A stretch of 14,429 bases of DNA, taken from an uncultured Opitutaceae bacterium. GTDB lineage: Bacteria > Verrucomicrobiota > Verrucomicrobiia > Opitutales > Opitutaceae. The stretch lies in assembly GCA_937128785.1 (NCBI GenBank), contig CAKZMS010000769.1, forward strand, positions 1 through 14,429, given 5' to 3'. Made by a program: the position numbers and the translations under genes. How positions within the stretch are numbered: the stretch's first letter is position 1; every line of letters starts with the position of its first letter. Below are positions 1 through 7,071 of the stretch, piece by piece. The notes under the pieces are model-generated. The model was not told the origin of the DNA. It searched no databases and was given only the letters and a program-made list of their open reading frames with translations.

Positions 1-414
1 AAGCCACTGCTGGTGGCCGATGCCGAAAACAACCCGCCGCGGGGCACCGTGATCATGGGCACCGTCAAAGGTGACCTCCACGACATCGGCAAGAACCTCG
101 TATCCATGATGGCTGAAGGCGCCGGATTCCAAATCATCGACATCGGCGTCGACCAACCCGTCGAGGCCTTCAAGGACGCCTGCCGTGAGAACAAAGCACA
201 GATCGTCGGCATGTCCGCCCTGCTGACCACCACCATGCCTTACATGAAGACGGTAATCGATGCCTTCCGGGCCGATGAAGAGTTCGCCAATGTCCAAATC
301 GCCGTCGGTGGTGCACCGGTAAATCGCATGTTCGCCGACGAGATTGAAGCCGACGGCTACGGAGCCGATGCGCCTTCGAGCGTTGAATTGTTCCTCGAAT
401 TGGTGACGGCCTAG
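1..414 (+). CDS. Corrinoid (cobalamin-binding) methyl carrier protein, MtaC/MtgC-like, 5'-truncated
   Basis: Carries a methyl group on a cobalamin cofactor between partner methyltransferases in the cytoplasm. The frame is open from base 1, so the start lies outside the window. The first residues (KPLL) resemble the end of the four-helix cap that precedes the B12 domain in MtaC-type proteins, so perhaps 80-90 residues are missing. The visible part is a complete B12-binding Rossmann domain: the cobalt-ligating DxHxxG motif reads GDLHDIGKN, followed by the serine-bearing GMSALLTTTM segment and the VGGAPV loop near the end. The stop (412-414) is 29 bp before the MetF start, consistent with one operon. 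The partner is probably the downstream pterin-binding methyltransferase on one side and an unseen methyltransferase upstream on the other. Family assignment is secure. The specific methyl donor or acceptor cannot be read from this piece. Confidence 0.93.
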   Translation, partial: KPLLVADAENNPPRGTVIMGTVKGDLHDIGKNLVSMMAEGAGFQIIDIGVDQPVEAFKDACRENKAQIVGMSALLTTTMPYMKTVIDAFRADEEFANVQIAVGGAPVNRMFADEIEADGYGADAPSSVELFLELVTA

Positions 415-430
415 TCCGCTGTTGCTTCCC

Positions 431-435
431 GAGGG
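431..435 (+). promoter_or_regulatory. Ribosome binding site of the MetF-like gene (GAGGG)
   Basis: GAGGG lies 8 nt before the ATG at 444. It supports that start rather than the competing out-of-frame ATG at 422. It is one of only two good Shine-Dalgarno matches in the window. Confidence 0.5.
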
Positions 436-443
436 TTCCCACC

Positions 444-2048
444 ATGACGCTACCCGAGAAACTCGCCGATACCGAGCGATTCCTCGTGGGAGTGGAACTG
501 GTTTCCACGCGCGGCACCGTCGTGGAGACCCGGGCAGCGAAGACCGTCGAATTTGCCGAGGCTCTCGCGGCCCACGACGACATCGATTGGGTTTCGATCA
601 CCGATAACGCCGGCGGCAACCCGCAGCTCGCCCCGGCGGCCTTGGGCGATCTGATCCGGGGGGCCGGCCGCGAGGTCGTCGTCCACCTCTCCTGCAAGGA
701 CTTCAATCGTAACGCCCTCGAGTCGGAGGCGTGGCACCTCTCGACCTTGGGTCTGCACAACCTGCTTGCGCTCTCCGGCGACTACTCCGGCCAAGGCGTA
801 AATGGCGGGGCCAAACCCGTTTTCGATATCGACGCGGTGGGTTTGCTGACCCTGCTCGCCCAGATGAATAGCGGCATGGATGTCACCCGGCCCGGGGCGA
901 AGAAAAACGCCCGCCTCGGCGCGACTCAGTTCTTCTCCGGCTGCGTCGTCACCAATTTCAAACTGCACGAAAACGAGATCGTGCCCCAGCTCCTCAAGCT
1001 GGAGAAAAAGCTCGAATGCGGCGCGCAGTGGATCGTCAACCAGATCGGTTACGACTCGCGCAAGATCCATGAACTGATCGTCTGGTTGCGACAACGCGGC
1101 TGGGGCCATGTGCCGCTCGTCGGCAACGTCTACGTGCTCAATCCGCGCGTCGCGAAGTTGTTTCGCTCCCAGAAAATTCCCGGTGTCGTGGTGTCCGACG
1201 AGCTGGCCGAAATCTGCGCTTCGCACGCCGATTCGCCCGACCATGGTAAAGCCTTCTTTCTCGAACTCGCCGCCAAACAACTCGCGATCTACCGCGGGCT
1301 CGGTTATCGCGGCGGCTATCTCGGTGGCGTGCGTCGGATCGCCGATGTCGAACGCGTCATGGAGATCGAGCGCTCGTTTGGTCCCAACGACTGGAAAACC
1401 TTTGCGCAGGAAATCCGCTTTAGCCGCCCGGGTGAGTTTTTCTGTTACGGCGAAGATCCGGAAACTGGCCTGGCCGATGCGAGTGCCCCCAATCCCAGCC
1501 TGACCGCCCCCGGCGCGCACACCTCCAACGTCACCTATTCCTACCGCTTTTCGAAATTTGTCCACGGCCTGATGTTCGAGGATGGCAAGGGGCTTTGGAA
1601 CACCGGCAAGAAACTCACCGCCAACGCCCGGGACCCGATGCAGGGCCCCGGGTGGATGCGCTTCATGGAACACACCGGCAAGGTCGCTATGTTTGGCTGC
1701 AAGGACTGCGGCGATTGTTCCCTGCCCGATATGGAGTTTCTCTGCCCGGAATCCGCCTGCGCTAAAAACCAACGCAACGGTCCCTGTGGCGGCACCCGAG
1801 ACGGCCTCTGCGAAGTCGACGATTTTGAGTGTGTGTGGTCGCGCGCCTATGACCGCGCCAAGTTTGCCGGCCGCGCCGAGACCCTGCTCGATCACGCTCC
1901 CGTCATGCAGGACCAACACCTGCGCGGCACCTCCAGCTGGGCCAATACCTGGGCGGGCCGCGACCATCTGGCTCGCCCGATAACCGTGCCAGAACCGCAG
2001 ACCCCAATCCCGGTGACGGGGCGCGGGGCGGAGTCCCGCCCGAAGTAA
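444..2048 (+). CDS. metF: Methylenetetrahydrofolate reductase with fused Cys-rich MTHFR_C (MetV-like) domain
   Basis: Interconverts 5,10-methylene-THF and 5-methyl-THF. Residues ~10-320 form the MetF TIM barrel: the SITDNAGGNP strand, VVHLSCKDFNRN (the HLTC.D.NR region of MetF), NLLALSGDY, and GAQWIVNQIGYD. Residues ~380-480 form a second domain with eight cysteines (419, 422, 425, 434, 439, 448, 456, 463; CKDCGDC, GPCGG), the pattern of the MTHFR_C domain that is a separate subunit, MetV, in acetogens. At 534 aa it is far longer than an ordinary MetF (about 300 aa), as the fusion predicts. The cysteines probably bind Zn or an Fe-S cluster, which suggests an electron donor other than plain NAD(P)H (inference). 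The last ~20 residues are Pro/Gly-rich, low in similarity to anything I know, and coincide with a DNA hairpin. Lying between the corrinoid protein and a methyl-THF methyltransferase, it links the corrinoid cycle to the folate pool. Confidence 0.9.
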   Translation: MTLPEKLADTERFLVGVELVSTRGTVVETRAAKTVEFAEALAAHDDIDWVSITDNAGGNPQLAPAALGDLIRGAGREVVVHLSCKDFNRNALESEAWHLSTLGLHNLLALSGDYSGQGVNGGAKPVFDIDAVGLLTLLAQMNSGMDVTRPGAKKNARLGATQFFSGCVVTNFKLHENEIVPQLLKLEKKLECGAQWIVNQIGYDSRKIHELIVWLRQRGWGHVPLVGNVYVLNPRVAKLFRSQKIPGVVVSDELAEICASHADSPDHGKAFFLELAAKQLAIYRGLGYRGGYLGGVRRIADVERVMEIERSFGPNDWKTFAQEIRFSRPGEFFCYGEDPETGLADASAPNPSLTAPGAHTSNVTYSYRFSKFVHGLMFEDGKGLWNTGKKLTANARDPMQGPGWMRFMEHTGKVAMFGCKDCGDCSLPDMEFLCPESACAKNQRNGPCGGTRDGLCEVDDFECVWSRAYDRAKFAGRAETLLDHAPVMQDQHLRGTSSWANTWAGRDHLARPITVPEPQTPIPVTGRGAESRPK

Positions 2049-2070
2049 CAAAATCCAAGTAGCAAGTAAC
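2026..2070. repeat. Hairpin plus AAGTA repeat words at the end of the MetF gene
   Basis: GGGCGG (2026-2031) and CCGCCC (2036-2041) form a 6-bp stem with a 4-nt loop just before the stop codon. It is followed by AAGTAAC at 2043-2049, CAAGTA at 2056-2061 and AAGTAAC again at 2064-2070. The hairpin has no T-run, so it is not a classical terminator. It may be a dispersed repeat element that grew into the 3' end of the gene, or an RNA processing or attenuation point in the 76-bp gap before the next gene. The gap to 2124 holds nothing else recognisable. Confidence 0.4.
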
Positions 2071-2124
2071 CAGAGTCAGACCCACTGCATCGCGCATCCT
2101 GCAACCCCATCCCGTTTCCACTTT

Positions 2125-3090
2125 ATGAATACCGAATCTTCCCTCGCCGCGACTGGAGCTCCCGTGGCTCAACCCAACATCATCGGCGAACTCATCAACA
2201 ACGCCTACGCCCGCGCTCGCCGCGCTTGGGAAGCGCGCGATGTTTCCGGCTATCAACACCTCGCCAAACTCCAGGCCGACGCCGGCGCCGAGTTGGTCAA
2301 CCTCAACGTCGACGGCACCCAGAAGGTCTCCGTGCGCGTTGAAGAGATGCTGGAGTTTTTGCCCATCGTTATTCCCGCGATTCAAGAGGTCACCAATGTC
2401 TCCCTCAGCTTCGACAACCCCAACATCGACTACCACAAAGTTGCGCTCCAAGCCTACGATCCCAGCAAGAGTCGCGGCAAGCCCTTGCTCAACTCCCTGG
2501 CCGCATCGCGGGACGATCTCGATGGCATGATCGAGCTCATCCGCGAGCATGACATGCGATGCATCGTCATGGCCTCGGAGTGCTTCCTGCCGGATGGCGG
2601 CAGCGGCCAGAGTCTCGATCCGAAAGACAGCTACGAAACCGTCGTCCGCTTCGTCGATATGCTGGTCTCCAAGGCGAACCGCACGGTCGATGACATCATC
2701 GTCGACCCGGGCCTGGCCCCCGTCGGCGCCGATACTTACGGGCTCGTGAACATTGGTCTCGATACGATGCGACTTTGCTCCGAAGACCCGCAGCTCAAGG
2801 GCCTGCACTATTCGGTCGGGCTTTCTAATTTCGCCTGGGGCACTCCCAAGGCCGTGAAACCCCTACTGGAGCGCGCTTACTTGACCATCGGTGGACGTCT
2901 CGGACTCGACTACGCTCTCGCCAACGTCGAGGCCAACTCAACGCCACTCGAACCCAATCACCCGATCATCACCGAGCTCGAAGCCGCTCTCGAAGGCGGC
3001 CGCGCCCAAGATGGCGCAACCGCCGAGGATGCCGGCTTCCGCCAAGCTGAAATGATCATGGATCTCTGCTCCGAGTATATCGAAGAATGA
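2125..3090 (+). CDS. Methyltetrahydrofolate:corrinoid methyltransferase (pterin-binding, AcsE/MeTr/MtvB-like)
   Basis: Transfers the methyl group between methyl-THF and the cobalt of the corrinoid protein. The fold is the dihydropteroate-synthase-like TIM barrel. Visible hallmarks are LVNLNVDG (~residues 57-64), the pterin-pocket segment KPLLNSLAA, DIIVDPGLAPVG and SVGLSNFAWGTP, followed by GGRLGLDYALAN. These match methyl-THF methyltransferases (AcsE family) better than folate-biosynthetic FolP. At 321 aa it exceeds the roughly 260 aa of AcsE. The extra length is an N-terminal tail of about 20 residues and a C-terminal stretch of about 45 residues. No Shine-Dalgarno precedes the ATG at 2125, but upstream in-frame sequence is short and the N-terminus is sensible. 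Its last codons overlap the amidohydrolase start by 4 bp (ATGA at 3087). It corresponds to the folate-binding module of MetH, so a role in a split methionine synthase is equally possible. Confidence 0.88.
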   Translation: MNTESSLAATGAPVAQPNIIGELINNAYARARRAWEARDVSGYQHLAKLQADAGAELVNLNVDGTQKVSVRVEEMLEFLPIVIPAIQEVTNVSLSFDNPNIDYHKVALQAYDPSKSRGKPLLNSLAASRDDLDGMIELIREHDMRCIVMASECFLPDGGSGQSLDPKDSYETVVRFVDMLVSKANRTVDDIIVDPGLAPVGADTYGLVNIGLDTMRLCSEDPQLKGLHYSVGLSNFAWGTPKAVKPLLERAYLTIGGRLGLDYALANVEANSTPLEPNHPIITELEAALEGGRAQDGATAEDAGFRQAEMIMDLCSEYIEE

Positions 3091-4388
3091 GTCTGACTTT
3101 CCCAGAGGTTGCCGCCGCCCTCCGTCGGCTCCATCGGCCCGACGGATCCGTGTGGTTGCAGGTAGGGCGGGTTTTCCCGGGCCAAGACACCTCGGTGATT
3201 CCGAACGGCCACGTCGTTTTCACTTCCGAGGGAATTCTCCACGCCGGGGCCGATCGACCCGATCCGGTCTTTGTGCGCGACGATCAGACGACCCCCGATC
3301 TCGTGTTGCCCGAGCACACCCTGCTGCCGGGCCTGACGGACGCTCACACGCACTTGTTTCTGGAAGGAGGCGAAAGGGACCCCACCGCCCGTTCCGCTCA
3401 CCTGAAACGCTCAGGCGCCGAACAGCTCGAGCAAGCCCACCGGCGTCTCCAACGTCTCGTTTCCCTTGGCGTCACCGCTGTCCGCGAAGCCGGCGACAAG
3501 GCCAACATCGGCCTCGATCTCCAGGCCCGCTACCGATCCGTCAACCGCGGGATCATGCCTTACGTCGATGCGCCGGGTGCAGCCATCAACCACCAGAAAC
3601 GTTACGGCTCTTTCATGGCCCGCCCGATGGAAGAACAAGGCACGCCCGCCGCCACCGTGGCCGATCGCGTGGCCGCGGGTGCCCACCGGATCAAACTACT
3701 GGCGACCGGGATCATCAATTTCGAGAAAGGTGCCGTCACCGCAAAGCCGCAGATGCCGGTCGAGGAGCTGCGCGAGTTTGTCGCTGCCGCAAAGTCGCAC
3801 GGCCAACAAACGATGGTGCACTGCTCCGGCAACGATGGCGTGAACAACTGCATCGACGGCGGCATCGACACCATTGAACACGGTTACTTCATCGACGACG
3901 ATCAACTCGCCCGCATCCGCGACGCGGACATGGTCTGGGTGCCCACTTTCGCCCCCGTGCAGTTCCAACTCGATGAACCGCACCACATCGGCTGGAGTGA
4001 ACAAGTATGCGATCACCTTCGCCGCATCATCGACGGCCATTCCCGCAGCCTGCAGCGTGCTATCGAAATCGGCGTGCGCGTGGTCGCGGGCAGTGACGCC
4101 GGATCGCACGGGGTTGCTCACGGCTGGGGCTTCCTGCGCGAGCTGGAGCTCATGCAAGCCGCCGGGCTGACCGCCCCGCAAGTGCTCCAAACCGCCACCG
4201 GCGCCGGCGTGGAGCGCATGGGTTACACCGAAACCTTCGGGGTGCTTGCGGCCGGGGCGAAAGCCCGCTTCCTGCTGACGGATCACGATGTGCTCTCTTC
4301 GGTCACTCATCTGCGCGAAGATAAGGTGGTTGTTTTCGATGAACACGTACTCGACCAAAACGACGACCCATCCACTCCCGGCCTCTAA
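3087..4388 (+). CDS. Metal-dependent amidohydrolase, substrate unknown
   Basis: Hydrolase of the amidohydrolase superfamily (TIM barrel with a mono- or binuclear metal site). The full metal-ligand set is visible: HTH (H87, H89) after the strand ending LLPGLTDA, a candidate bridging lysine K203 in HRIKLLATG, H245 in MVHCSG, H265 in TIEHGYF and D337 in AGSDAGSHG. An N-terminal beta-sandwich of ~75 residues and a C-terminal return to it (ARFLLTDHDVL) are typical of imidazolonepropionase/prolidase/hydantoinase-like members. The length, 433 aa, is normal. It is translationally coupled to the methyltransferase before it (4-bp ATGA overlap), and the reactivator starts 8 bp after its stop. Such an enzyme is not part of known corrinoid methyl-transfer machinery, so it probably prepares or processes the methylated substrate or a folate-related amide. 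The substrate cannot be inferred from sequence. Confidence 0.85.
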   Translation: MSLTFPEVAAALRRLHRPDGSVWLQVGRVFPGQDTSVIPNGHVVFTSEGILHAGADRPDPVFVRDDQTTPDLVLPEHTLLPGLTDAHTHLFLEGGERDPTARSAHLKRSGAEQLEQAHRRLQRLVSLGVTAVREAGDKANIGLDLQARYRSVNRGIMPYVDAPGAAINHQKRYGSFMARPMEEQGTPAATVADRVAAGAHRIKLLATGIINFEKGAVTAKPQMPVEELREFVAAAKSHGQQTMVHCSGNDGVNNCIDGGIDTIEHGYFIDDDQLARIRDADMVWVPTFAPVQFQLDEPHHIGWSEQVCDHLRRIIDGHSRSLQRAIEIGVRVVAGSDAGSHGVAHGWGFLRELELMQAAGLTAPQVLQTATGAGVERMGYTETFGVLAAGAKARFLLTDHDVLSSVTHLREDKVVVFDEHVLDQNDDPSTPGL

Positions 4389-4396
4389 ACTTTCTC

Positions 4397-6043
4397 ATGT
4401 CTAAAAAAGTCACCATCAACCAACGGGTCGGCGAATTCGCCCCGGGCACCTCGCTGTTCGATATCGGTGAGTCCATGGAGATTGCCGTGCCGTCGTCGTG
4501 CCGCGGCCAGGGCAAGTGCCGCGAGTGTTTGATGGAAATCACCACTGGGATGGAGAGCCTCACGCCCAAGGTGGAGGAGGAGAACCATCTCAAGGAGAAC
4601 TTCCGACTTTCCTGCTGCACCCGCCTCACGGACGTTCCCGGCGAGGTGCAGGCGCACACCATGCGCCGCGCCGAGATCAAGGTGGAAGAAGGAGCCATGA
4701 ACCTGCCGCCGGAAGCCACCCCTGCGACCTACGATCCCGCCGTCACCCGCGACGGCAACCGCATCCTGATCGAAGGTAAAGAGGTTGCGCAGAGCACCGG
4801 AGCACTGCTGGGCCTCGCGATCGACATTGGCACAACCACCGTGGTGGTGCGGGCGGTTGATCTGGAGTCCGGTTCAATCGTCGCCACCACCTCGCTGGAG
4901 AATCCGCAACGCTTCGGCGGCACGGATGTGATGTCCCGCATCCAATACGACACCGACCACTCGGGCCGCCTGTTGCAACGCACCCTGCTCGGTTACCTTT
5001 CACGCGCAATCAGCGCGCTGCCCATCGATACGAATGACGTCTACGAGATCGTCGTCGCGGGCAATCCCACCATGCGCGACCTGTTCCTCGGCATGGATGT
5101 CACCACCATCGGGCAGCGCCCCTACCAATCCCTTTCCGAGAAGGCATGGAAAGCCGGCGAGGTCGATACTACGGCCGTCATCGTGTCCGCCCGTAAACTG
5201 CGCCTGCCCGCCAACCCGGCGGCTCGCGTCTACGCCATGCCGGTGGTAAGCGGCCACGTCGGCGGCGATGCCGCGGCGTGCCTGCTGGCCGTGGCGGGCG
5301 ACCACAGCGAAGAGACCATCGCAATCATGGACATCGGCACCAACACCGAAGTGTTCATCGGTAATCGCGATCGACTGCTGGCCGCTTCCTGTCCGGCGGG
5401 ACCGGCGTTTGAAGGCCGCGCCATCAGCCAAGGCATGCCCGGTCTGGCTGGGGCGATCGAGAAAGTTCGTATTACGAACAATGGTGACATCGAAACCTCT
5501 GTAATCGGCGACGGCGAGCCCGAGGGAATTTGTGGTTCGGGCCTCATCGCGCTGCTGGCCGAGCTCAAACGCACGGAGCGCATGAATGCCTTTGGCCGGT
5601 TTGAGGACGGCGAGGACTCCTTCACCGTCGATGCCAAAAACCAAATCAAGTTTTTGGAAAGCGACATCAACGAACTTGCCCAAGCCAAAGGCGCCAACGT
5701 TGCCGGACTCCGCATCGTGGCCCAGGCCTATGATATCACGCTCGGGCAGTTGGACAAATTCTACCTCGCCGGCGGATTTGGTCGCCATCTCGACATCGAG
5801 GCTTCCAAGGAGATCGGACTGATCCCCGATCTGCCCAATGAAAAGATTATTCAGATCGGCAATGCCGCTATTGAGGGCGCGACCCTTGCCCTGCTTTCCC
5901 TGACGCGTCGGGGGGAGCTGGAGGAAAAAATCAAGACCATCGAACACATCGAGTTGGAAACCAACCCGGACTTCTTTGATCACTTTGTGGAAGGGTGTCA
6001 GTTCCAACGCTTCGGTGTCGCGGAGGAGGAGTTCGCCGGATGA
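4397..6043 (+). CDS. ATP-dependent reductive activator of corrinoid proteins (RACo/RamA-like; ferredoxin domain + ASKHA/DUF4445)
   Basis: Returns inactive Co(II) corrinoid protein to active Co(I) at the cost of ATP. Residues 1-90 are a plant-type [2Fe-2S] ferredoxin domain with cysteines C35-x5-C41-x2-C44 and C73 (or C74). From ~138 the ASKHA ATPase core follows: phosphate-1 loop DIGTTT (143-148), NPQRFGGTDVMSRI, VAGNPTM, SGHVGGDAAA, second phosphate loop MDIGTNTE (310-317), GICGSGL (377-382) and the adenosine-motif region YLAGGFGRHLDIE (455-467). At 548 aa it is shorter than acetogen RACo (about 630-640 aa), with a shorter linker region. There is no Shine-Dalgarno before 4397. The start is fixed by the ferredoxin N-terminus. 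Its place in the operon identifies the corrinoid protein at the window's left edge as the likely client. Confidence 0.9.
   Translation: MSKKVTINQRVGEFAPGTSLFDIGESMEIAVPSSCRGQGKCRECLMEITTGMESLTPKVEEENHLKENFRLSCCTRLTDVPGEVQAHTMRRAEIKVEEGAMNLPPEATPATYDPAVTRDGNRILIEGKEVAQSTGALLGLAIDIGTTTVVVRAVDLESGSIVATTSLENPQRFGGTDVMSRIQYDTDHSGRLLQRTLLGYLSRAISALPIDTNDVYEIVVAGNPTMRDLFLGMDVTTIGQRPYQSLSEKAWKAGEVDTTAVIVSARKLRLPANPAARVYAMPVVSGHVGGDAAACLLAVAGDHSEETIAIMDIGTNTEVFIGNRDRLLAASCPAGPAFEGRAISQGMPGLAGAIEKVRITNNGDIETSVIGDGEPEGICGSGLIALLAELKRTERMNAFGRFEDGEDSFTVDAKNQIKFLESDINELAQAKGANVAGLRIVAQAYDITLGQLDKFYLAGGFGRHLDIEASKEIGLIPDLPNEKIIQIGNAAIEGATLALLSLTRRGELEEKIKTIEHIELETNPDFFDHFVEGCQFQRFGVAEEEFAG
6022..6031 (+). 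promoter_or_regulatory. Strong ribosome binding site inside the RACo gene (GGAGGAGGAG)
   Basis: A purine-rich Shine-Dalgarno match ends 8 nt before the ATG at 6040, inside the last codons of the preceding gene. It is the best ribosome site in the window and supports starting the MetH-activation-like gene at 6040 or the adjacent ATG at 6043. Confidence 0.6.
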
Positions 6044-6606
6044 TGTTGAATCAGGAGATTCACCCGCGGATCGAGGTCGACGAGCGGACGTTCAAGCGGT
6101 TCCTGCGCTTTCCCCCGGCCCGCGCATTCGAAGGGGCCATGGCCGAAGCCGCCGCCTGGGCGAAAGACTGGTTTACGCAAAACGGACGCCCTTGGGTGGT
6201 CAGTCTCAAAGCCGATGCCGCCATTCGTGCCACGACTGGCGACCGTTGGCCACCAGAGACTGACTTGGGAGTCATTGTCGCCAGTGCCGGTCCGGAAGCG
6301 GAGGCGCATGCCGGGGCCTGCTTCGAAAACGACGAGCCCGATCGCTACTACTTTCTGGAGTGCTACGCCGCCGCCGTGGTCGACGAACTCCTGACCCGGG
6401 CCCGCAACGCCCACGGACAGTCACGCCACTACTCACCGGGCTACCCGGAATGGGGCATCGAGGCTAATATTCCCTTGCTGCGAGCGATCCAGAATCAAGT
6501 CACCCTGCCCGGGCCCCTGCGCACGTTGGACTCCGGCATGCTCGTACCGAAAAAATCCCAGATCGCAGTCTTTGCACTCAACCCATCTTCGCTCGAAACC
6601 CCATGA
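6040..6606 (+). CDS. Stand-alone MetH-type vitamin B12 reactivation-domain protein
   Basis: In methionine synthase this domain binds S-adenosylmethionine and remethylates oxidised cobalamin. Here it is a separate protein of 188 aa. The diagnostic part is SPGYPEWG followed by IPLLRAIQNQV and SGMLVPKKSQIAVFAL, which parallels the SPGYP / LTESxAMxP-xxSVSG order of MetH activation domains. FLECYAAAVVDELL is the helix before it. A separate protein of this kind, TM0269 of Thermotoga maritima, is known to be needed for reactivation of a MetH lacking the domain. The gene overlaps its neighbours by 4 bp at both ends (ATGA at 6040 and 6603), so it is tightly co-translated. Two adjacent ATGs (6040, 6043) are both possible starts. 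The typical MetH Asp/Arg/Tyr SAM contacts cannot be assigned with confidence, so SAM use is inferred. Confidence 0.8.
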   Translation: MMLNQEIHPRIEVDERTFKRFLRFPPARAFEGAMAEAAAWAKDWFTQNGRPWVVSLKADAAIRATTGDRWPPETDLGVIVASAGPEAEAHAGACFENDEPDRYYFLECYAAAVVDELLTRARNAHGQSRHYSPGYPEWGIEANIPLLRAIQNQVTLPGPLRTLDSGMLVPKKSQIAVFALNPSSLETP

Positions 6607-7061
6607 GTTCCTCGGAAACAAACTACACGTTCCCTCCTCGCGTGTTGCAGCGCTGGACTCGCAACAACCTGCAGTTGAAGCCCCGCGAAGACGGGGGGCA
6701 CGACGCGGAGTTTCGTTTTCACGGCAGCACCTGCGGCAACATTGCGTTCGATCTGCTCTCCCACGTGACCGTCGGCCCGACCGAAGAAGGTCGCCCCCTT
6801 CGCGACCTGCCTTGTGAGCCGGCGCCCCACGGCGATGGCCACACCCGCATGTGTTGCTGGCGCGAAAACGCCGAAACGGTCAAGGACTGGATGCAACGCG
6901 AAACCCCGTTGCAGGGCCAGCCCCTGGCGGATGCTTTAACCTGGGGACCGAACAAGTCTGCCTCCGGTTGCCTTTGTCATGTCGATGGGCGTCTCCACAA
7001 ATGGAACGCCGTCTTCCAGACTCTTCACTTCGCCCTTTCGCAAACTGAAACCACCCCCTGA
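6603..7061 (+). CDS. Uncharacterised Cys/His-rich small protein in the corrinoid operon
   Basis: I do not recognise a named family. The 152-aa product is soluble, with no signal peptide or membrane segment. It has six cysteines (44, 71, 84, 85, 123, 125) and eight histidines, several in small clusters: HGSTCGN (40-46), HGDGHTRMCC (76-85) and CLCHVDGRLHKW (123-134). This spacing looks like a metal or Fe-S binding site, not random composition. The start overlaps the preceding stop by 4 bp (ATGA), and 10 bp separate its stop from the next gene, so it belongs to the operon. Its reading-frame integrity and coding-type third-position GC argue that it is a real gene. A role as an accessory redox or cobalamin-handling protein is a guess from context only. 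Confidence 0.75.
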   Translation: MSSSETNYTFPPRVLQRWTRNNLQLKPREDGGHDAEFRFHGSTCGNIAFDLLSHVTVGPTEEGRPLRDLPCEPAPHGDGHTRMCCWRENAETVKDWMQRETPLQGQPLADALTWGPNKSASGCLCHVDGRLHKWNAVFQTLHFALSQTETTP

Positions 7062-7071
7062 TTAATTACTC

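Noticed and set aside
450..2051. 533-codon open frame on the minus strand opposite the MetF gene
   Set aside because: It mirrors the codon frame of a GC-rich gene whose product has clear MetF and MTHFR_C motifs. The antisense product shows no recognisable domain and no plausible context.
2049..2124. Riboswitch (cobalamin or SAM type) in the gap before the methyltransferase
   Set aside because: The gap is 76 bp and shows no B12-box or SAM-type conserved core. A B12 riboswitch, if present, would be expected upstream of the window.
1903..2808. 301-codon open frame on the minus strand across the pterin methyltransferase
   Set aside because: Antisense shadow. It crosses the end of MetF, an intergenic gap and the start of the next gene, and has no motif.
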